Assembly (NCBI GenBank): GCA_963824595.1
Contig: CAWGPY010000002.1
Span: forward strand, 310,001 to 374,000
DNA from: Cybelea sp963824595
GTDB taxonomy: Bacteria; Vulcanimicrobiota; Vulcanimicrobiia; Vulcanimicrobiales; Vulcanimicrobiaceae
Reading direction: 5' to 3'
Length of the DNA: 64,000 bases
The notes below the pieces were generated by a model. The model had not been told where the DNA came from. It saw only the letters and a program-made list of their open reading frames with translations, and did no database searches. Shown piece after piece: positions 17,438 to 25,190 of the stretch (position 1 is its first letter; every line of letters begins with the position of its first letter). Both the position numbers and the translations under genes were made by a program.

Positions 17438-17465
17438 GAAAGCCCCTGCGCGAGCAGGGGCTTTC
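17438..17465. terminator. Bidirectional intrinsic terminator
   Basis: Perfect 12-bp stem (AAAGCCCCTGC and its complement plus one closing G-C pair) with a GCGA tetraloop, between two convergent genes. The AAA/TTT ends of the stem give short U-runs in both directions. Confidence 0.9.
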
Positions 17466-17486
17466 GATTGTCTTCGGAGCTGAAGC

Positions 17487-18818
17487 TTAGATCTTCAGGC
17501 CGATACCCGCGTACGGACCGGATTCGGAGAAGCCGATCGGAGCGGCGTTGTTGTTGTAGCCGCGGTCACCCAGGAAGCCCGCCTCGATGAAGAGCGGGAA
17601 GCCGGGGAACGTGTAGCTGACGCCGATGTCGTACTTGAGGATGTTGTAACTAACGTTGTACGTGCAGCCGCTTCCGCCGGGACTTCCGCAGGAGAGCGGG
17701 TTGCTCTGGTAGTTACCGTTGACTCCGAAATAGTAGAGCGCGCTTCCGTAGAACGAGAAGACGCGATCCAGATCCGGGAGCTTTTCGAGCCCGACGCCCG
17801 CGCCGTTCTCATCGGGATAGCCGTAGTTGTTCCTACGCGCCATGTAGCCACCGACGAGGTAGATACGCGGCTTGAGGATACGGAGACCGAGTCGAGCGTC
17901 GAAGGAGTAGTCACGTCCGACGAATGCCGGAACCGAGGTTTGGCCGAGGCCGCCGATCGTCGTGACGAAGCACTCCGGATCGCCGCCGCCACCGCAGTGG
18001 TGCTGCCAGTTGTATTGACGATAGTCGACTTCGACCATCCACGGCAGGCTCATGACCGGGATTTCGACGGCTCCGTGGAGCCGGTATGAGAAGCCGCCCG
18101 TGTTGTTGTTGCTGGTATTGCCGGGGTTGAACTCGTTGTACACCTTCGGCGAGATAATATAGTCGCCGGCTACGTAGAAGTCGTAGTACGGCGCCGGTGT
18201 CGGCGTCGGCGTGGGAGCCGGCGGCGGCGGGGGCGGCGGGGGCGGTGCCGGACTCGGCGGCGGGGTCGGCGGAATGTATCGCACTACGACGATACGGCGA
18301 TCGGGAACCCACAGAACGTAGGCGCCCATGCCTTCCGAGATGACCCGGACCGGTACGAGAACGGTGCCCTGATAGATTTCGGGCGGCACGTCCAGCGGAC
18401 GCGACTCGCCGTTGATGATGACTTCCGGTTTACCGACGGTCACCTTGACCTCGGCTCCGGCTTTGCTGACCGTCACGGTCTTGCTTCCCGCGTCGTACGA
18501 CACGGTGGCACCCATTTGCTCGAACATCGAGCGAAGCGGGATCAAGAGCGTTCCGCCCCGCACCAGCGCGGCGAGCACACGACCCTGCTTCAGAATATCG
18601 GGCTTGGAGTAGACGTGATGGTCGTTATAGAGAATCGGATACTGTCCCGACGGCGGGGACCCGAAGTTCGCCGGCGGAGCAGCCGTCGCACCCTGGTCCT
18701 GCGCAATCGCGTTGGTTCCAATGTTGCCATGCGATGCTCCGGGCTGGGCTGCGACCGCGGTGAATCCAAGACCGGCTGCCATGAGCAGGGTCAGGATTCC
18801 AGTGCTCAGTCGCTTCAA
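17487..18818 (-). CDS. Stalk-domain (copper amine oxidase N-like) protein with C-terminal outer-membrane beta-barrel
   Basis: 443 residues. Signal peptide (ILTLLMAAGLGFTAVAA), then a stalk domain (about 60-185) with LLIPLRSMFEQMGATVSYD and VLVPVRVISEGMGAYVLWVPD, then a Pro-rich linker PPPPPPPPAPTPTPTP, then about 210 residues of alternating beta strands ending ...GPYAGIGLKI, as in a small porin-like barrel. The stalk domain may interact with cell wall or partner proteins and the barrel would sit in the outer membrane. TTG start preceded by GGAGG at five-base spacing. Transcribed behind a long structured leader. Confidence 0.75.
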   Translation of the reverse strand: MKRLSTGILTLLMAAGLGFTAVAAQPGASHGNIGTNAIAQDQGATAAPPANFGSPPSGQYPILYNDHHVYSKPDILKQGRVLAALVRGGTLLIPLRSMFEQMGATVSYDAGSKTVTVSKAGAEVKVTVGKPEVIINGESRPLDVPPEIYQGTVLVPVRVISEGMGAYVLWVPDRRIVVVRYIPPTPPPSPAPPPPPPPPPAPTPTPTPAPYYDFYVAGDYIISPKVYNEFNPGNTSNNNTGGFSYRLHGAVEIPVMSLPWMVEVDYRQYNWQHHCGGGGDPECFVTTIGGLGQTSVPAFVGRDYSFDARLGLRILKPRIYLVGGYMARRNNYGYPDENGAGVGLEKLPDLDRVFSFYGSALYYFGVNGNYQSNPLSCGSPGGSGCTYNVSYNILKYDIGVSYTFPGFPLFIEAGFLGDRGYNNNAAPIGFSESGPYAGIGLKI

Positions 18819-18930
18819 TCTGTCCTCCTAGCTAGCTAATTGAGACTTAGGCCTTACCGCTCGGCCCCGCGGGGGGCCGCTCGGTGACCTTTCGCGTCCT
18901 CTTCGGGGACGGGCGATTGCCTCCCCTGCA
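18819..18930 (-). promoter_or_regulatory. Structured 5' leader of the stalk-domain gene (unclassified cis-regulatory RNA candidate)
   Basis: On the minus strand, reading 5' to 3', there are successive hairpins: CTCCC/GGGAG, GGC-AATC-GCC, CGTCC/GGACG, and a long arm AGGTC-ACCG-(AGC)-GGCCCC-CCGC-GGGGCC-(GAG)-CGGT-AA-GGCCT. All helices are supported by exact or wobble pairing. The arm ends about 25 bases before the Shine-Dalgarno. I compared it by eye with c-di-GMP, c-di-AMP, glycine, cobalamin and Mn classes without a convincing match. No U-run terminator, so any control would act on translation or stability. Confidence 0.45.
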
Positions 18931-18935
18931 GTGGG

Positions 18936-18963
18936 AGCCTACTCAGGCGAGCTTTTCCCTCAA
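18936..18963 (-). promoter_or_regulatory. Candidate promoter of the stalk-domain gene
   Basis: Minus-strand TTGAGG (18958-18963), a 16-bp spacer and TAGGCT (18936-18941), lying over the last codons of the upstream thioesterase gene. Transcription would begin near 18929, just at the start of the structured leader. Confidence 0.4.
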
Positions 18964-19338
18964 TTTAGCGAGAAATTTGGCCTTCTCCATGATGTAGCGC
19001 TCGTGGGTGCCCTCGGCGACCGCCTCTTGCTCGTCGAAGACCTGGACCGCGAAGCTCACGCGAGGGCCGTCCAGCATCACGACCTCGACTTCGGTCCGCA
19101 CGATGAACCCCACCGGGACCGGCTTCTTGTGCTCCAGTTCGATCTGCGTGCCGAGGGTGATCTCGCCCGGCCGGAGGATGGGCGCGACGCAGTGGATCGC
19201 GGCGCTCTCGACCAATTGGACAAGCATCGAGGTGGAGAGGACGTCAACGCCCTTGTTCCCCGCCTTCTCGGCGGTCATCCACTCCTCGACGCGGCTTTGG
19301 AGGCTGTACGAGCGACCGATGTCGAGTTTCGCGCTCAT
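18943..19338 (-). CDS. Hotdog-fold thioesterase, fluoroacetyl-CoA-thioesterase-like
   Basis: 131 residues. The sequence DVLSTSMLVQLVESAAIHC followed by TLGTQIELEHKKPVPVG is the hotdog pattern of the FlK-like thioesterases, with the helix Glu and the TxGT...H motif that carry catalytic roles in FlK. Family members hydrolyse small acyl-CoAs; the actual substrate is unknown and fluoroacetyl-CoA is unlikely. ATG start, normal length. Upstream lies the divergent efflux operon. Confidence 0.85.
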   Translation of the reverse strand: MSAKLDIGRSYSLQSRVEEWMTAEKAGNKGVDVLSTSMLVQLVESAAIHCVAPILRPGEITLGTQIELEHKKPVPVGFIVRTEVEVVMLDGPRVSFAVQVFDEQEAVAEGTHERYIMEKAKFLAKLREKLA

Positions 19339-19459
19339 GCCCCCGGGAGATACGCCCCGCAGCCGATTACCTCATGCCGAGGTTCCACGGTAGGGCCCTT
19401 TGAATCAAAGCCCGTTGGGCGCCGTATATCAGACCATGAACGGATCGGTAAGGAGAGAC

Positions 19460-20734
19460 ATGCCCCGGATCACATTCTCTGCGGTTCCTTTGAAGGCGAC
19501 GCTGTTGACGCTTGCGGCGGCCGTCGGGCTGCCCGCTTTGGCGGCTTGCGGCAAGAAGCCGGTTGCGGGACCGCCCCCACTGACGGTCGACGCCGCCGCC
19601 GCCTCCCGGCAGAACATCGCCACGTATCTGACGCTCGACGGTCAGATCGCGCCGCTCAACCAGTCCACGCTGGCCTTCCAGCAGAGCGGCACCATCGTGA
19701 AGATCAACGTCAACATCGGCGACATGGTGCGCAAGGGGCAGCTGCTCGCGACCATCGACCCGCGCACGCTCCAGGCCCAGCTCTCGCAAGCGCAAGCGCA
19801 AGCGGCGCAGCAGTCCGCCGCCGCGCAGGGATCGGTCGTAGGATACCCCGTGCAGGTGCAGACGAACGAGGCCGCCGTGCAGACCGCGAAGGCGTCGCTC
19901 GAGAACGCGAAGCTCGTCTACGATCAGAACAAACAGCTCTACAAACAGGGCTACGTCTCGGAGACGACCCTGCAGCAGTCGCAAGCGAACTACGTGCAGG
20001 CGCAGCAGACCTATAACAACTCGGTGGTCGGCCTGCGCAACAACGTCGTGAGCGCGCAGAACGTGAAGGCGCAGCAGGCGTCGGCCGCGGCGGCCGCCGC
20101 GCAGGCGCAGCTGCTGAGCACGCAGCTCTCGCAGACCTACCTCTACTCGCCGTACGACGCGGTGGTCGCGAACCGGCTCGTCGATCCCGGCGCCTACGCG
20201 TCGCCGTCGCAGCCGGTGCTGCAGGTCGCGCGCGTCGACAAGGTGTGGATCAACGTGAACGTGCCCGACGAGGATCTCTCCTACGTCAGGCCCGGCGTGA
20301 CCGTGCGGTATCAGTCCACGTCGCTCCCCGGCCGCACCTTCGCCGGACCGATTCAGACCGTCAACCTCGTGCCGACCGCCGGCACGCTGTCGTATCTCGC
20401 GCGGCTCCAAGTCCAGAATCCCGGGTACGTGCTCCGCGGCGGGATGCTCGTCACGGTCACCGTGACGAAGGCGCGCGCGGCCAACGCGGTCGTGGTTCCG
20501 CGCAGCGCCGTCGCGCAGACGCCGAACGGCAACGTGGTCTACGTCGTGGTCGACAACAAGGCGCAGGCCGTTCCCGTTCGCATCGGCGTGCAGACCGAAA
20601 CGATGGCGCAGGTGATCAGCCCGAAGGTTCAACCGGGCACGCAGGTCATCACGACGCGGCCCGACGCGCTCAAAGACGGCAGCGTGGTTGCGGTCAACGG
20701 CGCGGCTCCCACCGCTTCAGGCTCGGTGCACTGA
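19460..20734 (+). CDS. Efflux membrane-fusion (periplasmic adaptor) lipoprotein, HlyD/AcrA family
   Basis: 424 residues. Lipoprotein signal with lipobox LAAC, then lipoyl halves (IVKINVNIGDMVRKGQLLATID and LYSPYDAVVANRLVDPGAYASP) flanking a long Gln/Ala-rich coiled-coil hairpin (about 115-225), then beta-barrel and membrane-proximal domains (VPRSAVAQT). It would bridge an inner-membrane pump to TolC. ATG at 19460 has AGGAG four bases upstream. Followed two bases later by tolC, but no pump gene is adjacent. Confidence 0.9.
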   Translation: MPRITFSAVPLKATLLTLAAAVGLPALAACGKKPVAGPPPLTVDAAAASRQNIATYLTLDGQIAPLNQSTLAFQQSGTIVKINVNIGDMVRKGQLLATIDPRTLQAQLSQAQAQAAQQSAAAQGSVVGYPVQVQTNEAAVQTAKASLENAKLVYDQNKQLYKQGYVSETTLQQSQANYVQAQQTYNNSVVGLRNNVVSAQNVKAQQASAAAAAAQAQLLSTQLSQTYLYSPYDAVVANRLVDPGAYASPSQPVLQVARVDKVWINVNVPDEDLSYVRPGVTVRYQSTSLPGRTFAGPIQTVNLVPTAGTLSYLARLQVQNPGYVLRGGMLVTVTVTKARAANAVVVPRSAVAQTPNGNVVYVVVDNKAQAVPVRIGVQTETMAQVISPKVQPGTQVITTRPDALKDGSVVAVNGAAPTASGSVH

Positions 20735-20736
20735 GG

Positions 20737-22344
20737 ATGAGATCAGGACTCTTTCGCGCGCGAGGGCTCGCCGCAGCGCTCGCGCTAGCTGCCCTTGCCA
20801 CCGGCGGTGCTCTAGCGCAGACGGCTCCGCCTCCAGATCAAGGCGGGGATATTCCCGGCGTTCCGGGCATCCAAATGCCGTCGCCGCTGCCCGAGCCGAC
20901 GGTCAGCGGAACGCCGATTCCGTATCCCGCGTACGGCACCCCGGCGCCCGACGTGGAAACGCTCAAGCCGAAGAACGGCGTTCCGCAATCAATCTCACTG
21001 TCCGACTCGGTCCGGATCGCCGTCGCGCTCTCGCCGACCTTCGCTCTCCAGAACGCGCAGTGGGCGGCGATTCACGCCCGCTACACCTCGGCGAAGCAGG
21101 CGTATTATCCCGGCCTGAGCGCCAACGCCCAAATCGGCAACCAATACAGTAACGGGACGACGAGCTCGGGCGGCGGAGGCGCGAGCCCGACCAGCAGCCC
21201 TGCGAGCATCAGGCCCAACGCGATCGGCGGCCTGGCGACCCCCGCGCCCTACTCGCGCGCGACGGTGACCAACGAGTCGGTCGGCATAACGATCACGCAG
21301 CTGATCTACGACGGCGGCCGCACCATCGCCAACATCCGCTCGGCAAAAGCCGCCGACATCGCCGGCCGCGCCGCGCTGCTGCGGCAGCTGCAGACGCTGG
21401 CGTTCAACGTCGCCAATGCCTATTACGCCGTGCTGGAAGACAACGCTACCGTCACCGCCGACGCGCAGCTCGTGCACGAATTCGAAGTGAACGAGTCTTC
21501 GGTGGCGGCGCAGATCCGTAACGGCGCCGCGGCGCGCTCGGATATCGCCGCGGCACAGTTCCAAACGGCGCAGGCGCGCGGAAACCTCGTGACCGCGCAA
21601 GGCACCGCGATCGGTGCGCAGGCGACGTTCGCCACGACGCTGGGCCTCGACGCCGACGCGCAAGTCGTGCCGCACCAGATCACCGCGCAGCCGTCGGCGC
21701 CGAATCCGACCTATGCCGCGTCGCTGAAACGGGCGCTGATCATGCGGCCCGATTATATCTCCGCGGCCTACAACGTTGAGTCGGCCAAGGAGAACCTGCG
21801 TTACGCCAAGCTTGCGCGGTTTCCGATTCTTTCGGCTGGAGCGACCGACAACGTCAGCCGGCAGTATCTCGACTGCTTCGGTAACGCCAACATCACGAAC
21901 CCGGGCATCGCAGCCTCGCTCTGTCCCGGACCGGCGAGTTGGGCGAACGACAAGACCGTCGGCCTGAACCTGACGATCCCTATTTACGACCAAGGCGTGA
22001 CGAACTACAACGTCGCCGTGGCGGCCTCGCAGCTCGACCAGAACTTGGCGACCCTCAACTCGACGCGACTGACGGTGGAGTCGGACGTGCGATCTGCGCT
22101 CGCGACGCTGATCTCGGCGCGATCCTCCCTCGTGCAGGCGCGATCGGAGCTGGTCGCGGCACAAGTGTCGCTGAGCGCGACTCAGGCGCAGTATAAGGTC
22201 GGAGCGACGACGATCCTCAACGTGGTGACGGCCGAAGCAAACCTCACCACCGCGCAGTCGGCGTACATTACCGCGCTCTACGGCGTGCGGACCGCCGAGC
22301 AGAACTATCTGTACGCGACGGGCATCAGCGACGTCCAAATTTAG
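20737..22344 (+). CDS. TolC-family outer-membrane efflux protein
   Basis: 535 residues. Signal peptide ending GGALAQ, a Pro-rich spacer (about 30-85), then two structurally repeated OEP halves with long helices (DSVRIAVALSPTFALQNAQ, TLAFNVANAYYAVLEDNA; second repeat VESDVRSALATLISARSSL, ATTILNVVTAEANLTTAQSAYITALY). It forms the trimeric outer-membrane exit duct for type I secretion or RND/ABC/MFS efflux. ATG two bases after the adaptor stop. The spacer before the first OEP repeat is longer than usual. Confidence 0.92.
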   Translation: MRSGLFRARGLAAALALAALATGGALAQTAPPPDQGGDIPGVPGIQMPSPLPEPTVSGTPIPYPAYGTPAPDVETLKPKNGVPQSISLSDSVRIAVALSPTFALQNAQWAAIHARYTSAKQAYYPGLSANAQIGNQYSNGTTSSGGGGASPTSSPASIRPNAIGGLATPAPYSRATVTNESVGITITQLIYDGGRTIANIRSAKAADIAGRAALLRQLQTLAFNVANAYYAVLEDNATVTADAQLVHEFEVNESSVAAQIRNGAAARSDIAAAQFQTAQARGNLVTAQGTAIGAQATFATTLGLDADAQVVPHQITAQPSAPNPTYAASLKRALIMRPDYISAAYNVESAKENLRYAKLARFPILSAGATDNVSRQYLDCFGNANITNPGIAASLCPGPASWANDKTVGLNLTIPIYDQGVTNYNVAVAASQLDQNLATLNSTRLTVESDVRSALATLISARSSLVQARSELVAAQVSLSATQAQYKVGATTILNVVTAEANLTTAQSAYITALYGVRTAEQNYLYATGISDVQI

Positions 22345-22366
22345 TCTCTCGGAAGTTCCAGCAACA

Positions 22367-23497
22367 ATCTCGGATCCGGTCAACTCGGCGATCCTCGCGA
22401 TTTCCGAGGACCGCCTGGCCGGCTTTCAGAGCGATCCGTTCGGAGAGATCGCCACCCGCAGCGGCGTACCGGTCGAAACGGTCATCGAGCGCGTGGGGGC
22501 GATGCTGCGCGCCGGCACCATTCGGCGCGTGCGCCAGACGCTGCTCTCGACGAGTCTCGCCAACGGCGCGCTCTGCGCGTGGGAGGTCGCGCCCGAGAAG
22601 CTCGACGCCGCGTTCGAGTTCATGTTCCGCGAGGATCCGTTCTCGGGTCACGTCGTGATCCGTACGACCGACGCCGTCTCCGCCGGCAGCAGCTACCGTC
22701 TCTGGACGACGCTCAAGGTGCCGCAAGGCTTCTCGCTGCGAAAACACGCCGAGTGGCTGCGCGGGCGCGTCGGCGCCGAGCGCTTTCGTCTGATGCCGGC
22801 AAAGATGCTGTTCACGCTCGGCGTCGGGCACGTGCGGCGGCGGGGCCTCGAGCCGGGGGCGCGCGCCGAGAAGCCCGGACGGCCGCTCGCGACGCCGCTC
22901 GTCAAGCTTTCGGATCTCGAGTGGCGCGTGCTCGTCGCGCTCAAGCGCGAGTTCGCGCCGCCGGAAATCGAGCGCGACGTCTGGCGCCGGCGCGCGACCG
23001 AGGCCGGGGTCTCGGCCGGCGAGTTCGCCGCCGTCGCCAAATCGCTCGACGAGCGCGGCGTCATCGGCCGGTTCTCCACGTTTCTCGAACACGTCAAGGC
23101 GACCGCCGGCAACGAACGCGCCACGCGTTACAACGCGCTGTTCCACTGGGCCGTTCCGCGCGGGCAAGAGGTTGACGCCGGCTGCGAGGTGGCGCGCCAC
23201 TACGTGATCACCCACGCCTACTGGCGCGAGGGGGGCCCGGAGTTCCACGACGTCAACGTCATGGCCGTCGCGCACGGCATGGAGAAGGCCGCCGTCCTCG
23301 CGCACAAGGCGGCGATCGACGCCCACCTGCGGGAAGCAGGCGTCGAGTTTGCGTATAGCAACGTCTTCTGGGGAGGCCGCAGCGAGATCAAGCCGTCGGA
23401 GATCGCGCCCGCAGCGTATCGCGATTTCTGTTCGGCGCACGATCTCGATGCGGATGCCATGCGCGCCGAGGACGGCGAGGAAGGGGCGTCTGCGTGA
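22367..23497 (+). CDS. AhbA/AhbB-like siroheme decarboxylase (tandem Lrp/AsnC-type halves), start codon unclear
   Basis: About 376 residues in two similar halves, each with a short HTH-like segment and an AsnC-type alpha/beta domain: GEIATRSGVPVETVIERVGAMLRAG-like in the first, LVKLSDLEWRVLVALKREF in the second; the C-terminal part has NVMAVAHG and YSNVFWGG. This matches the fused AhbA/AhbB (NirDL/GH) decarboxylases that convert siroheme to didecarboxysiroheme, though Lrp-type regulators are an alternative. The conserved N-terminus (DPVNSAILAISEDRLAG) lies upstream of the first ATG (22493), and no ATG, GTG or TTG precedes it in frame after tolC. An ATC at 22367 is the best guess. Confidence 0.55.
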   Translation: MSDPVNSAILAISEDRLAGFQSDPFGEIATRSGVPVETVIERVGAMLRAGTIRRVRQTLLSTSLANGALCAWEVAPEKLDAAFEFMFREDPFSGHVVIRTTDAVSAGSSYRLWTTLKVPQGFSLRKHAEWLRGRVGAERFRLMPAKMLFTLGVGHVRRRGLEPGARAEKPGRPLATPLVKLSDLEWRVLVALKREFAPPEIERDVWRRRATEAGVSAGEFAAVAKSLDERGVIGRFSTFLEHVKATAGNERATRYNALFHWAVPRGQEVDAGCEVARHYVITHAYWREGGPEFHDVNVMAVAHGMEKAAVLAHKAAIDAHLREAGVEFAYSNVFWGGRSEIKPSEIAPAAYRDFCSAHDLDADAMRAEDGEEGASA

Positions 23498-25176
23498 GTT
23501 TGAGGAGCCGCTGCGGCGTGCTCGCGATCGCGGTGCTGGTGGCCGCGGGTTGCAGCAAAGTTTCGAGCGGCGGCGCGACGAGCGGCGGCGTTACCGGCGG
23601 CGCGACGAACGGCTGGACGGAGCCCGGTGTCTTCCGGTTCTCCACCGCGGCCGATCCCAAGAATCTCAATCCGGCGCTCGACTCGGCGTCGCCGACGCTC
23701 GACCTGGCGATGTTCATCTATTCGTGGACCATCCGCTACGACGCCAAGGCGCATCCGGTGCCCGACGCGGTGCGCGAGATCCCGACTATCGCGAACGGCG
23801 ACGTGAGCAAAGACGGCCTGACGCTGAAATACAAGCTGCGGCCCAACGTGAAGTGGCAGGACGGTGCGCCGCTGACGTGCGACGATCTGAAGTTCACGTG
23901 GCAAGTCGTGATGAACACGCACAACAACGTGATCACGACCGACGGCTATAAGGACATCAGGAGCATCGACTGCAGCGACCCGCTGGTGGCCGTGGTTCAC
24001 ATGAAGAAGCTCTACGCTCCGTTCCTGCAGCAGCTCTGGAGCGAGAACGGCAACGCGCCGATCCTGCCGGAGCACATCCTCGCGAAATACAACGACGACA
24101 AGGGCTCGTTCAACAGCGCGCCATTCAACTCACTGCCGGTCGGCAGCGGCCCCTTCAAGGTCGTCGCGTGGAACCGCGGGCAGGACGTGCGGATGGTCGC
24201 GAATCCGTATTTCTATCTGGGCAAGCCGAAGCTCAGCCAAGTGATCTACAAGATTCTCCCGGACGAAAACACGATGGAGACGCAGATCCAGACGCACGAG
24301 ATCGATATGCTCGCGCAAGGCACCGGCTTGAAGTGGCCGCACTACGCGCAGCTGGCGGCGGATCCGGCCAACGGCCTGGTGGCGATCCGAGTCAACTCGT
24401 TTCAGTGGTCGCACGTGGACTTCAACCTGAAGCACCCGATCGTCAGCGACCGCAACGTGCGCGTGGCGCTGGCGTACGCGACGAACCGCGACGAGATCAT
24501 CCAGAAGATCCTCCACGGTTCGGCCATCGTCGGCGACACCGACCAGCATCCGCTCTACTCGTGGGCCTACACGAAGGACGTGACGCACTACGGCTACGAT
24601 CCGGCCAAGGCCCGCGCGATCCTCGAGGCCGACGGGTGGACGCCCGGGCCCGACGGGATTCGCGTGAAGAACGGCCAGCGGCTGGAGTTCACGCTCAGCA
24701 CGCAGACCGAGTCAACCTACGGCAAGGAGATGCAGACGCTGCTGCAGCGGCAGTGGCGCGAGGTCGGCGTCCAGGCCGACGTCAAGAACTATCCGACCAG
24801 TCAGTTCTTCGACAACTCGACGAACGGAACGCTGCAAGGCGGTCATTACGACGTCGCCGGCTTCAGCTGGATCGGCGCCGCCGACCCCGACGACAGCCCG
24901 ATCTACTCGGGCGACAACCTGGCGCCGCACGGTCAGAACGCGATGTTTTGGAACAACCGCGTCGCCACCGATGCCATGAACGACGCGCTCAAGACGATCG
25001 ACCAGGCGCGCCGCAAGCGCGACTACGTGATCGTTCAGCAGCAGCTGGCCCACGACGTGCCCACGATCATCATCAACTTTTCCCGCGTGCCTTACCTCTA
25101 TAACAAGGATCTGAAGGGCTTCGATCCGTCCCCCGTCATCTCGGCGTTCTGGGATCCCTGGAACTACTCGATCTAA
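23494..25176 (+). CDS. Peptide/solute-binding lipoprotein of ABC type (SBP family 5), copy 1
   Basis: 560 residues. Lipoprotein signal with cysteine in AVLVAAGCSK. SBP_bac_5 features: PDAVREIPTIANGDVSKDGLTLKYKLRPNVKWQDGAPLT, the VGSGPFKVVAWNRGQ loop and the hinge regions typical of DppA/OppA-type receptors (periplasmic, captures peptides or other solutes for an importer). GTG start overlaps the preceding stop (GTGA). No permease or ATPase gene is nearby. A close paralogue follows 14 bp downstream. Confidence 0.9.
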   Translation: MSLRSRCGVLAIAVLVAAGCSKVSSGGATSGGVTGGATNGWTEPGVFRFSTAADPKNLNPALDSASPTLDLAMFIYSWTIRYDAKAHPVPDAVREIPTIANGDVSKDGLTLKYKLRPNVKWQDGAPLTCDDLKFTWQVVMNTHNNVITTDGYKDIRSIDCSDPLVAVVHMKKLYAPFLQQLWSENGNAPILPEHILAKYNDDKGSFNSAPFNSLPVGSGPFKVVAWNRGQDVRMVANPYFYLGKPKLSQVIYKILPDENTMETQIQTHEIDMLAQGTGLKWPHYAQLAADPANGLVAIRVNSFQWSHVDFNLKHPIVSDRNVRVALAYATNRDEIIQKILHGSAIVGDTDQHPLYSWAYTKDVTHYGYDPAKARAILEADGWTPGPDGIRVKNGQRLEFTLSTQTESTYGKEMQTLLQRQWREVGVQADVKNYPTSQFFDNSTNGTLQGGHYDVAGFSWIGAADPDDSPIYSGDNLAPHGQNAMFWNNRVATDAMNDALKTIDQARRKRDYVIVQQQLAHDVPTIIINFSRVPYLYNKDLKGFDPSPVISAFWDPWNYSI

Positions 25177-25190
25177 GGAGTTTCTCGGAG

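Noticed and set aside
18215..18260. GC-rich repeat run as a mobile or CRISPR-type repeat
   Set aside because: It simply encodes the Pro-rich linker of the stalk-domain protein.
18819..18930. c-di-GMP-I or cobalamin riboswitch assignment for the stalk-gene leader
   Set aside because: Isolated short matches (GCAGGG..GGCAA, GGACGC.AAAG) occur, but the second c-di-GMP arm and the cobalamin core are missing.
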